From assembly GCA_028571685.1 (NCBI GenBank), contig CM053140.1:221979323-222043322 (forward strand): a stretch of 64,000 nt of DNA. Direction: 5' to 3'. The notes below the pieces were generated by a model. It made no database searches and was not told the DNA's origin. It worked only from the letters and a program-made list of their open reading frames with translations. The translations under genes were made by a program, and so were the position numbers. Each line of letters begins with the position of its first letter. Position 1 is the stretch's first letter. This document shows positions 34,891 through 45,846 of this stretch, piece by piece. The DNA comes from Heterohyrax brucei. Taxonomy: Eukaryota; Chordata; Mammalia; Hyracoidea; Procaviidae.

Positions 34891-36782
34891 AATCAAATTG
34901 GTTAAAAGTCCTAAACATCAAACTTAAAACAATAAAGATCATGCAAGAGAAAATGGTATCAACAATGAACGCTTCAATACACAGCTTAAATAGACTTCAA
35001 AATCTGAAAAAGCAGGATCAACAGAAAACAGATAAATGTGAACTACTGAGAATCAAACACTTTTGCTCACCCAAAGACTTTAGCAAAAAAAATTAAAGGA
35101 ATCTCTACAGAGAAGGAAAAAATATTTGGTGACTACACGTCAGATCGTCATCTGATGTCCATAATCTACAAGGAACTGCAAAATGTCAACAAGAAAATGG
35201 TAAATAACCCAATTAAGTGACGGGCACAGGAGATAGACACATCACCAAAGAAGACATCCAGGCAGCCAAAAGACAAATGAGAAAATGCTCACAATCATTA
35301 GCTATTAGAGAAATCCAGATCAAAACTAAAATGAGATACCATTTCATCCCAACAAAGTTGGCCATGATCCAAAAAAAACACAAAGCAACAAATACTGGAG
35401 ATGCTGTAGAGAGATTAAAACTATCCTACACTGCTGGTGGGATTGCAAAATGGTATAATCTCTTTGGAAAGCAATCTGGAATCTCTTTACAAAGCTGGAG
35501 ATTGATATACCATTTGACACAATAATCCCACTGCTTAGAATATATTCTACAGAATTAAGGGCAATCACAAAAACAGATACACACACATGAATGTTTACTG
35601 CAGCACGGTCCACAAGAGCAAAAAGATGGATTCAACCCAGATGCCCAACAATAGATGAATGGATAAATAAACAAAGGAACACTATGCAATGGTAAAGAAC
35701 AATGATGATTTTAAGAAGCATATCATAACCTTGTTTCAACTGGAAGATATCATGTTGCATGAAATCAGTCAGTGAGAAAAGGACAAATATTGTATGAGAC
35801 GCCTACTATAAATACTTAAAAGCATTCTCATGTACAGAAGTAAAGACTCTTTGATGGCTGCAAGGGAGGGCGGAGGGAGGGAGAAGGCTCATTATAGATT
35901 AGATAGTTGATTGAAATTTAGTTGGGTGAAATCAGTGGCAGCACATATTAGAAAGAAGACCAACTTATCTGGACTTCAACATGAACTGAAAACTCTTCTA
36001 ATCTTAACCCAACATTGCAAGGATAGAGTAACAGGGTCGGGGTTCTGGAGACCATACTCTCAAGGGACACCGAGGCCAACTGGCTTAACTAACCTATTGC
36101 TAAAGAGAGTCTTTTGCACCCCATATTGGTGAGTGGCATCTGGGGTCTTAAAAGTTAGCAAGCTGCCATCTGAGTACACCAAATGATCCCAACTGAGTCA
36201 GATCAGGTGACCACCAAGGAAAACAAACATATGAGGGAAACAAATCCCAGAAGACTGAAGGACCCACGTATATGGGTGATTGTATTAACATGTGACCAGA
36301 AGAACCAGATGGTGCCTGGCCGCCACCAATGACAGCCATGAGGGGAACACAATGTCATGTCCCAGCGACAACATGAAGAAAAGAAGGTTGCATCACAAGA
36401 ACTCCACTAAAAGACCACAACTGGTGGTCTGAAGGACCAGGGGTTCCCCCTGGGATCCCTAGGCCTGCTGCTGCCCCTGATCATAAATCATCAGTGAGGT
36501 CAATTCTTTGGACAGAAATGGATTGGACTTGGAGATACACAGCAAACATATGGTGTGTCCACTTTATGGTTCTGTGCATCTAGAGGATGCTGTCCTACTG
36601 GCCTCTTACTAGAAGGGAGAGGAGAGGAGGAGACAGGAGACTTTTAAGAGGATATGACATGTATAGAATGTAAAGGAAGAGTGTGCTGTCACCAGGCAAG
36701 GAGGTCAGAAGAAGCTGCAGATAGAAGGGCATGCAAATTTAACTTGGATTGTGTACTTTCACTCCATTGCAATAAAAGATAA

Positions 36783-37433
36783 AAAAGCTGGAAATAGATA
36801 TACCATTTCACTGAGCTATCCCACTGCTCAGAATATATCCTAAAGAATCAAAAGCAGTCACATGAACAGACACAGGCACACTAATGTTTATTGCAGCACA
36901 GTCCACAGTAGCCAAAAGATGGAATTAACTCAGATGTCCAACAACAGACGAATGGATAAACAAGCAATGGTATGTACATATTGAATGAAACACTATGCAG
37001 TGATAAAGAACAAGGATGATTTTAGGAAGCATCTTGAAATCTGGTTTCAATTGGAAATTGTTATGCTGAGCAAAATCAGTTAGTGGCACAAGGACAAATA
37101 TTGTATGAGACTTCTACTAAAAAGACTTAAAAATAGACTCATGTACAGAAGAAAAGACTCTTTGATGGCTGCAAGGGAGGGGAGGAATGGAGTGAGCTTG
37201 TCGTAGATTAGACAGTGGATAGAAATTTGGTTGAGTGAAAGCAGTGACAGCACACGTTTAGAAAGATCAACTTAACTGGACTTCAACATAAACTGAAAAC
37301 TCTTTTAATCTTAACCCAATATTGCCAAAACAAAGTAACAAGGACAGGCATCTGGGGACCATGCTCTCGGGGTCATTGAGGCCAATTGGCATAACTAGTC
37401 CACTGCTAGTCTTCTGCACATCATACCGGTTCT
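36783..37433 (+). mobile_element. L1 3' fragment (ORF2 C-terminus and partial 3'UTR)
   Basis: Starts at 'gctggaaatagatatacca', matching L1-A near 35497, and repeats the following ~640 bp of the L1 in order ('cactatgcagtgataaagaa', 'gtatgagacttctactaaaa', 'atggctgcaagggagggga'). It stops inside the 3'UTR. It abuts the A-rich end of L1-A. It is either a separate truncated L1 or a partial duplication. Confidence 0.8.
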
Positions 37434-37439
37434 CTTTTT

Positions 37440-37622
37440 GATAGAAGAGCCTCTGTGGCACAGTTGTTAAAGTGCACTCAAGTGCTAAACAAATGGTTGG
37501 CAGTGCAAAACCATCAGTGTCTCTTCTAGGAGAAAGATGCTTCAGTTTCCTTTTATAGAGATTTACAGCCTTACAAACTCTATGGGGTTGCTTTGAATTG
37601 ACTAGGTTTTTTAGTGTTCTTA
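37440..37622 (+). repeat. AfroSINE-related, long form
   Basis: Head 'gagcctctgtggcacagttg', B-box area 'ggttggcagtgcaaaaccat', middle 'ggagaaagatgcttcagttt' and tail 'gctttgaattgactaggttt'. Confidence 0.8.
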
Positions 37623-37644
37623 TTTATTATTGGTAGAGATTTGG

Positions 37645-38050
37645 GCTATGTTAAAGACTGAATTTTATCTCACAAAATGTGTTGAAATTCTAACCCTTGC
37701 ACCTGTTAACATGACTCAGTTTGGAAATTAGGGGATTTTCTTTTGTAATGTTAAAGATGCTGTATCAGTGTAGGGCAGGTCTCATATCTAATCAATACTG
37801 AGTTGTAGGAAGAGAGGAATAGAAACAGAGATGCACACAGGAAGAAGACAAATGACATATGAGAACCAACCGATAACTAAAGAATTGTCAAAGACTGGCA
37901 GCTGACACCAGAAACTAAGACAGACCATCACAGAAGGAATCAATACACTAAGATTTGGACTTTACGACCCAGACTTTGAGAAAATAAATTTCTACTCTTT
38001 AAAACCATGCATTGTGGACATTCCAATCAATTGTCCCAATATTGATTTTA
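37645..38050 (+). repeat. MLT1/MST-like MaLR LTR
   Basis: 'gctatgttaaagactgaatt', 'gttgaaattctaacccttgc', 'ggtctcatatctaatcaata' and 'gagaaaataaatttctactc' are in the order of an old MaLR LTR with its polyadenylation signal near 37980. The younger LTR at 38056 lies at its 3' edge. Confidence 0.65.
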
Positions 38051-38055
38051 GTGCT

Positions 38056-38602
38056 TGTGGTAGTCAAGATTGTGCCAACTTGGCAACTCCATGATTAGCT
38101 ACTGTATCAAGTGGCAGGGCAGGACAGGGCCTATGGTGGCTTCCCTCCTACTAGCTCTCATCTCTGCCTTCCACCATCTACTTCCTGTCTGCTCACGTTG
38201 CCAGAAGCTCCTGCTCTCTTTTGGCATCTAGTTCCTGGACCTGAACTAGCAGCTGTTGGATGCATCAACCCTTACAGCCAACACTTCAGAGTCCTGTTCC
38301 CTGACCTGCCAATCCTGGGATTGCCAGCTTCTGCAGCTTTGTGAGTCAGCAGAGACCTCACAGTCTCACCACCAGCTTGGGATCCACTGACCTACACAGC
38401 CCATGATCTAGAACTCTGGTCTCTGACCTGCTGATCTTGGGTTCACCAGCTCCATTGGCCACATAAGGCTTGTGCCAGGACTTGCGATGCTCAGCTTCTG
38501 CAATTACATGAGCTGCTTCCTTTACAGGTAAATCTTCCCTTGGCTTGGCTGTACATGTATATGTTACTGGTTTTGCTTCTCTAGAAAACCCAGCCTAAGA
38601 TA
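38056..38602 (+). mobile_element. Solo LTR, family 2
   Basis: Begins TGTGGTAGTCAAGATTG and ends CCCAGCCTAAGATA (terminal CA now TA). A perfect 5-bp duplication GTGCT flanks it (38051-38055 and 38603-38607). It matches the inverted element at 58369-58930 over its full length, so this is a second LTR family unlike family 1. The 5-bp duplication fits an ERVL/MaLR-type integrase. No internal retroviral sequence remains. Confidence 0.85.
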
Positions 38603-38650
38603 GTGCTTCTGTTCTGTATTCTTGTTCACTGTGTCATGCATGGAGGCTTC

Positions 38651-38686
38651 ATGAATCCATCCGACTCGACAGCTCTTTGCTTTGAC
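38651..38686 (+). repeat. Tail-only SINE fragment (H), diverged
   Basis: 'atgaatccatccgactcgac' then AGCTCTTTGCTTTG reads as a decayed SINE tail without a body. Confidence 0.5.
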
Positions 38687-39143
38687 CCACAAAAAAACCT
38701 ATTGTGCTGAGGAAATCTTTAAAACAAATCTTTAAACCAAAAAATAGCTTAATTTGATAACTAATTTTCTCATTGAATGTTATATTCTTTTATAGACTTA
38801 TATATATGAGATCAAATTGACTACAGTCAGTCAAAAGCAGTTCTTCAAACTAGGTCTTCCTAGGTAAGTTATGGCCGAGGAAGTGAAATTAGAACAGACA
38901 TGAATTTCTAAAAAAATTGTAAAATCTTAGAAAACAAAAGCAGTGTACATATTGGATAGAAACTGCATTTCTTGCCCCTGGGATTTTGAGCAGAGTTGGA
39001 AACAGTGGTGTCCTGTTCAAAGACGGCAGCCAACCACATCATCTGGAATATGTGTTACTCTCTGCAGTCTTGCCAATAACCCAACCTCATGCATCAGGCT
39101 CCTAAAGGGGTTCACAACACCTTTTTTGAGTCTGCTATTCCGG

Positions 39144-39310
39144 GGCTGGAAACCCTGGTGGTATAATGGTTAAATGCTTTGTCTGCTAACCAAAAGGTTG
39201 GCAGTTCAAATCCTCCAGGTGCTCCTGGAAAACTCTATGGAGCAGTTCTGTTCTGCACTATATAGTTGCTATGAATTGGAATTGACTCAACGGCACTGGC
39301 TTTTGGCTAT
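39144..39310 (+). repeat. AfroSINE, good full-length copy
   Basis: 'ggaaaccctggtggtataat' head, 'gctaaccaaaaggttggcag' then TTCAAATCC (B-box), 'ctctatggagcagttctgtt' body, 'gctatgaattggaattgact' tail, ending 'caacggcactggc'. This is the clearest reference copy of the short class. Confidence 0.9.
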
Positions 39311-39503
39311 TCCAGGTATATGACCAATTATCATTTCAGGTCACTCAAACTGTAAAAATTAATGTCTATTCTGGTTTCACAACACTGGCTTTGAGTAAAC
39401 CAGTTCTAACTGGTCCAAAACCCTGTTTAAAAGATCATATGAAAATCTTAGAGGGTAGTGATTTTGTGTTAATGAAGGAGAAACAACTTAGAAAAAGATA
39501 ATG

Positions 39504-39999
39504 AGAAGGTGGTACAACTAGAAGAATGTACACATTGAATTGTATATGTAGACATTATTGAATTAATGTATGTTTTGCTCTCTATATATTTCCTAAAACT
39601 AAAATTGAAAAAAAAAGTTCATAACAAAAATCACTCATACTGAGACACAGTAGACAAAGGCTGGAGTTTTGGAGGTGGCACAACTACAAGAATGCACTCA
39701 TTGAACTGTATATGTAAACATTATTGAATTGATGTATGTTTTGCTCTATGTATAATTGCCAAAACTAAAATTAAAAAAAAAAAAGTTCATAAAAAAGGAC
39801 TCATATTGAGACAGCATAGACAAAGGCTGGAGTTTTTGGAGGTGGCAAAACTACAAGAATGCACCCATTGAACTGTATATGTAAACATTATCGAATTGAT
39901 GTATGTTCTGCTCTATGTATAATTGCCAAAACTAAAATTAAAAAAAAAGTTCATTAAAAAAACACTCATATTGAGACAGAATAGAAAAACGCTGGAGTT
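39504..39999 (+). repeat. 167-bp tandem trimer
   Basis: Three successive copies of a ~167-bp unit start near 39504, 39671 and 39838. Each has 'ggtggcacaactacaagaat', 'gaactgtatatgtaaacatt', 'gatgtatgttttgctctatg', an A-rich stretch then 'aagttcat', 'gagacag' and 'aaggctggagttt'. Units 2 and 3 are closer to each other than to unit 1. A related single unit lies at 8822-8985, so an interspersed repeat seems to have been tandemly amplified here. Confidence 0.9.
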
Positions 40000-40629
40000 C
40001 GGGGACAGAAACCTTGCCTGAGAAGAAGGTTCCTTCCTCTTCTCTGCCTCATCAAATAATCTTAAAGTTCTCAGAAACACCTGGTTGGTAATCTTGATGC
40101 AGGTGCAGACACTGGTGAGGTGACCGAGAGATGATACTCTGGGTGTACCAGAAAAGCTAAACCAGGGTGAGGAATTGAATTGAGAGAACCAGAGATCTAC
40201 TCACCCATGTCAGCTCATAATAAGTTTTGCCAGCCGCTCAGAAGCTTAAGCAACGGACACCATCTCATGTTCCATGTGCTGGTGCATCTCAGAAAGAGCT
40301 AAGGGCACATATACCATTAAGAACAATTAAAGAAAAATAGAAAGAGGTGGTTTTGATTGGCTGAGAGACTGGGCTTCTAGGTCCCTATAAACCTTAAAGT
40401 TCCCACCCCCCGGGTGTTCTGGGCCTTTGCTTCACCTAGTGTTATGTACTCCTTGGTGGGCTGCAAGACGTTTGAATTTTAACTTGGTCTTGTACTTCCT
40501 CTAAAAGTTATTTTCTGGTGGGTAACAAAAGTCACAGCAACAATTTGTGATACTGTTTTATGAAAGTAACACAAGGCAAAGAGTTGCCTACTTAGTATTT
40601 TTCTACATGTCTTTAGGGTGATCATAAGT
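40000..40629. other. Non-coding sequence, no recognised element
   Basis: Slightly less AT-rich than its surroundings. I see no motif, SINE tail or LTR end. Confidence 0.5.
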
Positions 40630-41037
40630 ACGCATTTCTGTTTGACATATTATCCTGGAGTACAATTACTGGGCTTTAGCCTTGTGTGTTTAGCTTTCCT
40701 AGACAATGCCACATTGTTTTCTAAGGTGGATGAGCCAATATTTACCCCTACAAGAAGTGTATGAGATTTCTAGTTGTTCCATATTGCCATGGCGTTTAGA
40801 ATTGTCAGTCTTTTCTCACGATCAGCCATTCTGGCAGGTGTATGCTGAGTTAATTGTGATTTTAATTTGTATTTCTAGGACGTCTAGTAGAATTGTGTAT
40901 CTTCGTATATATTACTTGATTTGGAGGGGCATCCTCTAATGGAACATTTTTTTCTGTATTTATTCTATGAATCTGTGGGAGCTCGTTATATATACACCAT
41001 ATATTTCATATTTTGAGTATGTATGTGTATGTTTATA

Positions 41038-41038
<1 letters not shown>

Positions 41039-41080
<42 letters not shown>
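41039..41080. repeat. (GT)n microsatellite
   Basis: About twenty consecutive GT dinucleotides inside the antisense L1, preceded by degenerate GTATGTGT repeats. Confidence 0.95.
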
Positions 41081-41082
<2 letters not shown>

Positions 41083-41855
41083 TCCAAACACTGTTTTCCG
41101 CTTGGTAGTGTGCCTTTTCATTCTCATAATGATGTTTTTTATCATCGTAAATTCTTCACTTTAATGTAGTAGAATTTTCAAACGTTTCATTATGGTTAAT
41201 TCTTTTGTGCCTTATACTAAGGTCATGAAAAATTCTTGGGTTGTCTTCAAGTGGTGCTATTTAAAAAAACTGAATTTTTAGATTTATGTAATCCAGAATT
41301 AAATTTTGTGTATGCTATGAGGTGAGGGTCAAACTTCCTTTCTAAAGAAAAAAAAACAAAACAACAACAACAAAAAAACCCTCATGTTCATTCAATGAAA
41401 TCTGGGCTATTTATTTAAAAGACCTTCATTTTTATGAAACAGCAAGTGACTGTGATAGTACTGCTCTGTTTCTGGACTTTTTGTTTGGTTTGGTTGGACT
41501 GTCTCTGTCCATCTTTCTACTTATTAACAGAGTCTTAGTTATAGTAACTTTCTAAGTCTTGACAGCAGGCAGAATAAATTCTCCAAACTTTGTTATACTT
41601 ATTCAAGAACATCTTGGCTACCCTAGCCTTTATTTTACATTAAGCATTCCACTAAAAATCTGTTGAAATTTGATTGTGATTGAGTTCAGTCTGTAGGTTA
41701 AAATGGGAAAAATATTTATCCTTATAATATTGAATCTTCCAAACTATAAATATGACATTTTTCTAAATTTATTTACATTTACTTGAGATCTTTCAATAAT
41801 GCTTTATAGCTTTTTGTGTATTGTCTTCTACATCTTTTTTAAAAAAATTACTAGA

Positions 41856-42366
41856 AGGTCTTTTCAATTTTTTCAATTGTTTTTCTATTCTCCAATTCAT
41901 TTAGCTCTTCTCTAATCTTTATGATCTCATTTCTTCTGGTGCCTGAGGGGTTCCTCTGTTGTTCTCTTTCTACTTATTCAAGCTGTAAGGTTAGTTCCTT
42001 GCTTTGGTTTCTTTCTTCCTTCCAGATGTGTGCATTTATGGAGATAAACAGACCTCTGAGCACTGCTTTGGCTGTATCCCATAGGTTCTGGTAGGAAGTG
42101 TTTTTGTTCTTATTGGAATCCATGAATTTCTTTACTTGATCCTTGGGTTCTACACATCTATAGGATATCAGCCTGCTGACCTCTGGCTGGAGGAAGGAGA
42201 GTGGTTGGAGAGGAGGGGAAAGGAGACTGTTGGGAGGATGTGACATGTATGGAGCAGAGAAGACTAGTGTGCTGTCACCGGACAGGGAGAGCAGTGAAAG
42301 CCGCATATAGGTGCGCATGTAAATTTATACGGGAATGTACACTTTTACTCAGTCATATTAAATTAA
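41856..42366 (+). mobile_element. Twin-primed L1 insertion (5' inversion)
   Basis: A 511-bp insertion between perfect 15-bp duplications AAAAAAATTACTAGA (41841-41855 and 42367-42381). The left part, to about 42143, is L1 ORF2 in antisense. The right part is the L1 3'UTR in sense ('ggatatcagcctgctgacct', 'ggagactgttgggaggatgt'), ending in an A-rich tail. An inverted 5' part joined to a sense 3' part within one pair of duplications is the signature of twin priming. The family is the same as L1-C. Confidence 0.9.
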
Positions 42367-43922
42367 AAAAAAATTACTAGATTTGTTTTTGATTTTTCAA
42401 AGTGATTAGACAATATTTTTAAAATTTTATTTTCTAATTTTTGTTGAATTATAATTGTCTTCTGCATATTGAAATCATATCCAATGACCCTACTAATTTC
42501 AGTTTATTAGTTATATTAGTTTGAGAGTCTATAGAATCTGAACAAGTCAACAATTAATAATATTTTATTTTTTCCATTCCAACTTTTATCCACTTATTTG
42601 TTTATTCTTTATGCATAGTCTAGGGCCTCAGAACAGAGTTAAATAGAAATTGAAATTGGTAGCTGTGTTTGTCTTATTTCAAAGGGATGTACTCTCAATA
42701 TTTTTCCTTTAAGTATTATTTTTAGAAGACTTTTTGTAGATATTGTCAAGTAATTCTTCTATATACCTATTTTAGTTTTTTAAATGTTAAATTTTATCAT
42801 GTATTTTTCATTCAATGATTAGAGATAATCTTATTCACCATATGTCAGTACAGTGAATTTAGATTATTTTTTAGACAATTACTTTTTAAATATTCATATT
42901 CCTAGAATAAACTAATTTGGTATTAATGTTTTCTCCTTTTTATCTAAGATTGCATTCAGTTTGCTAATAATTTGTTTAGAACTTTTGCATATATAATCAA
43001 AGTGAAATTGGTCTAAACTATACTTCCTTGTAAAATCCTGAGGCAGGGCCAAGATGGCAGCATGGCCACATGTCCTTGCTGATCTCTGTATCGACTAAGA
43101 ACTAGAAAATCAATAAAACAGACTAAACTGAGCATTCCAGGAAGCCTGAACATCACATGGAAAACTTAAAGAATGACTGGGTGATGGGAAAGGGAGTAAC
43201 ACTGGCAAGTTCCTGGTCCAGTAAACAAAACAGGAAAGAGTTAAACAACCCAAACCAGACATAGAAGCACAGGTAAAACAGTGTGGCACAGGGCAGAGAG
43301 ACTCTGCACTGGTTGGAGGTGAACTGGACACAGGAACAATTTCCTCGGCAAAACAAAGCTGTGGCATGGAACTGAGGGACACCACATGGGTCAGAACAGC
43401 CTTGAGACCAGCAAAGGAGACTAAAGGAGACTGGGCCCAGGCTAAACAATGTTGTGCAGGGATGAGGGTCTCTGCATGGCCTAGAGGGGCTAGGGACCAG
43501 GTGGACTAGTGGGGTTTAGGGCCCATCAGCTGGAGGGGCTTAGGATTCTGAGGACTGGGGCACTGGTGCAGGGGAACGTGTGGGATACGGTTGTAGCACA
43601 AGAGGGTACACACAGCCTGAGGTAACAGTGCTGGGGAGCATGGATAGCCAGGATTAGTGGGGGTGGGTGAGAGCATGCCAGGTGGGGCTGAGGTCAGCTG
43701 TACCTCATAGTCAACCACAATGCAAGGCATAAAGGTCTCAGGGCAGAAGATCACTTGACCACATGGAGAAATGCCAACTCGGGTCCAAAAGAGCCATGCC
43801 AGAAAGGTTGTCTGAATTATGGAGGCTCCAAAATCAAAACCAAACCAACTGAGACAATTTGAATATCTATAGATAAAATTTAAAGCGCTATACCCAAGCA
43901 AGTAAATTACAATGAGTTTATG

Positions 43923-44634
43923 ATGGCATGGAGACAACAAGCAGTGTCTAAACATCTAAAGAAGCAGATTACCATGGCTTCTGAAAACTTCCCCTAAAAA
44001 GAATCAACAAATTTCCCAAATGGAAAAAAACTTCATGCAATTATTTGAGGTAGAATACAGAAGAATGGAGTGCATAGCAGTACAAGATATGAGGAAAGAG
44101 TTCAAGCAAAGTGCAGCAGAGCCCACTGAAAAATTAAATAATCTGCAGGAAATGCTTGGGCAGTAATGATCCAAAATTTTACAGATTAACAATAAAATTA
44201 CAGAACTAGAAAATTTGATAGAAAGTCAAAGGAGCAGAATTATGATATGGAATACAGAATTAGTGAGATTGAAGACAAAGCAACAGACTCCAGTATATAT
44301 GTGGAAAAATGAATCGATTTTTAAAAATGGAAGAATCATTGAGTTATGTGGGATTCTTTCAAAAGGAATAATTTACGAGTGATTAGATTACCAGAACAAG
44401 AAGGGATGACAGAAAATACAGGGAGAATTGTTGAAGAATTGCTAACTTAAAACTTTCGTGATATAATGAAAGATGAGATTTTCATTCATGATGCTCTTGG
44501 AACCCCACACAAGATATATCGCAAAAGAAGAACACCAAAGTATATTACAGTCAAACTAAATAAAGCTAAAGACAAAGAGAGACTTTATAGGCAGGTAGTC
44601 TTAAGCAAAAAATAACCTACAAAGTGAAACCTTT
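43923..44634 (+). pseudogene. L1-B ORF1 pseudogene, N-terminal half
   Basis: The ATG at 43923 gives MAWRQQAVSKHLKKQITMAS, collinear with L1-C ORF1 (MAHRQEVITKHLKKQPTVAP). A stop follows at once (near 43995). Coiled-coil-rich and RNA-binding-domain remnants (YRKRRTPKYITVKLNKAKDK near 44520) follow in broken frames up to the L1-C junction. The missing C-terminal part continues at about 54672. Confidence 0.75.
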
Positions 44635-45320
44635 GAGACTGAGCTAGGCACGGGTGTGGGAGCACAGGCGATACAACGATACAATGGACTAGACACACAT
44701 CTTCTTAATTCCCTCTGAAAACAAAGGCCTGGGTTGATAATTGAATGTAGCTTTCTAAACACCCAATGGGCCCTAAGTCACAGCAGAGGTCTGTTGGACT
44801 GGACTGCATGAATACATGCCACAAAATGGGAAACTTTCTCTCTCTCACTGAGCCCCATTCCTGCTGTATAGCTGCTTGTGTAGACTGAAGTTACTGGCCT
44901 TTTAATGTTTTTTTTCTTTTGTTGGCCAGTAGGCAGAGAATGGGCAGGAACTGGCAGATACATCAAGCAGTAGGGCTGAAGTGAACAGTGTGTGCTGCAG
45001 CAGACGGACAGCATGTTGGATAGCCACGTTTTTACAGCCTGGTTGTGGACTGAGGGCACCACAGCCCCTCCACTCTCTCTTTTCTGAGCTTTGCCATAGA
45101 TGCTGCTGTTTCGTGGAGGGAGGGGCAGCTTCATCTTGATGCCATCATGGTTGGCTAAGAGGTGGAGTCACCAAACCAGAGTTCTCAGCAGTGGCTAATT
45201 CCCAGATTGGGAGGCAGTGCCAGTCCAGGGAGCATATTTCTAGCAGAAAGGATGTGTTTAGCACAGTGTCGCCTTACGAGTAAGGCCTGTCAGAGAAAAG
45301 CAACAGGGCTGTAACCCTTC

Positions 45321-45825
45321 TGTCATGGTTTGAATTGTGTCCCCCCCAAAATGTGTGCAGCCACGTGGCTGGGATATGGTTCCCAGTATCTTGGGACTGT
45401 CCTCCATTGTGTGGTTTTGCTAACCTGTATGTTAAAGGATTAGGGTGGGGCTGTGAATTCCTGCTATGGGAAAGTTTCCCCGGAGTATGGCTTGCCCCAC
45501 CCTTAATGCTTTTAGCTTGCAAGGAATAAAAGGAAAAAGAACCAAGGACAATTTGAGAACCTCACTACCATCAAGCAAGCAGCACCGGGAGCAGAGCGCG
45601 TCGTTCAGACCAGAGGTTCTTGCGTTAGGACACTCCCTGGACAATGACTGATGCAATACCGGACTTTTCTCCAGAGCCGTCAAGGGGAAAGTCTTTCCCT
45701 GGAGCGGACACCCTGAATATGGACTTGCAACCTACCGGACTGTGTAAGAATAAATCTTTTTTTTTTTTGTTAAAGCCATCCACTCTGTGGTATTTCTGTT
45801 AGAGCAGCCCTAGCTGACTAAAACA
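45321..45825 (+). repeat. 5' LTR of the provirus
   Basis: TGTCATGGTTTG to GCTGACTAAAACA. It carries a C7 run, 'gcaaggaataaaagg' at a TATA/polyA-like position, an AATAAA near 45750 followed by a 12-T run, and the family-1 3' end 'gttagagcagccctagctga'. It would supply the promoter and the start of the RNA. Confidence 0.92.
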
Positions 45826-45829
45826 GAAT

Positions 45830-45846
45830 TGGTACCAGGAGTGGGG
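45830..45846 (+). promoter_or_regulatory. Primer-binding site, tRNA-Leu type
   Basis: TGGTACCAGGAGTGGGG begins four bases after the 5' LTR. It is the complement of the 3' end of a leucine tRNA with CCA added (CCCCACTCCTGGTACCA), consistent with the 'L' in ERV-L and MaLR relatives. Confidence 0.8.

Larger units (their letters stand above)
31954..35760 (+). pseudogene. L1-A ORF2 pseudogene (endonuclease/RT)
   Basis: The ORF2 start has decayed to ATA at 31954. The endonuclease domain is partly open at 32170-32649, with VGDFNIPPSVMDKSSRKK (the GDFN metal-site block) and a damaged RIDPVLGHK in place of RIDHVLGYK. The RT palm block survives at 33739-33975 ([12 protein letters not shown]..., GISQGCPLSPLL), and the catalytic FADD box lies near 34046. 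The usual DAEKAFD at the first catalytic Asp is disrupted by a frame change. An 18-A run near 33607 also shifts frame. The remainder to about 35.76 kb reads in fragments. Confidence 0.85.
29512..36780 (+). mobile_element. L1-A: near full-length, inactive L1
   Basis: The element opens with 'gtggaaccaatatggcggac', the typical L1 5' start, and ends in a 3'UTR finishing 'ttgcaataaaagataaaaaa'. Order: 5' region, ORF1 remnant, spacer, ORF2 remnant (endonuclease, RT, C-terminal part), 3'UTR from about 35.8 kb. Length is about 7.3 kb. Many stops and frameshifts make it a fossil. Two ultra-short SINE-tail insertions lie in the ORF2 region. I find no secure target duplication around the whole element. 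Confidence 0.88.
40630..43031 (-). mobile_element. Ancient antisense L1 (ORF2), left part
   Basis: Read antisense, this is the decayed C-terminal and RT part of L1 ORF2. Plus-strand words such as 'gccacattgttttctaaggt', 'attctggcaggtgtatgctg', 'taattgtgattttaatttgt' and 'cattcagtttgctaataatt' are the familiar complement of old L1 ORF2. It is interrupted by the twin-primed L1 at 41856-42366. It breaks off at 43031 and resumes at about 61726 beyond L1-B. Confidence 0.75.

Noticed and set aside
39504-39999. CRISPR-like array
   Set aside because: Three 167-bp units with no short repeat/variable spacer pattern, in vertebrate DNA: a tandem duplication, not CRISPR.
43110-43449. Two further antisense frames of 91 and 98 codons in the L1-B 5' region
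   Set aside because: They overlap each other in different frames and resemble nothing. Open length alone in a GC-richer stretch is not evidence.
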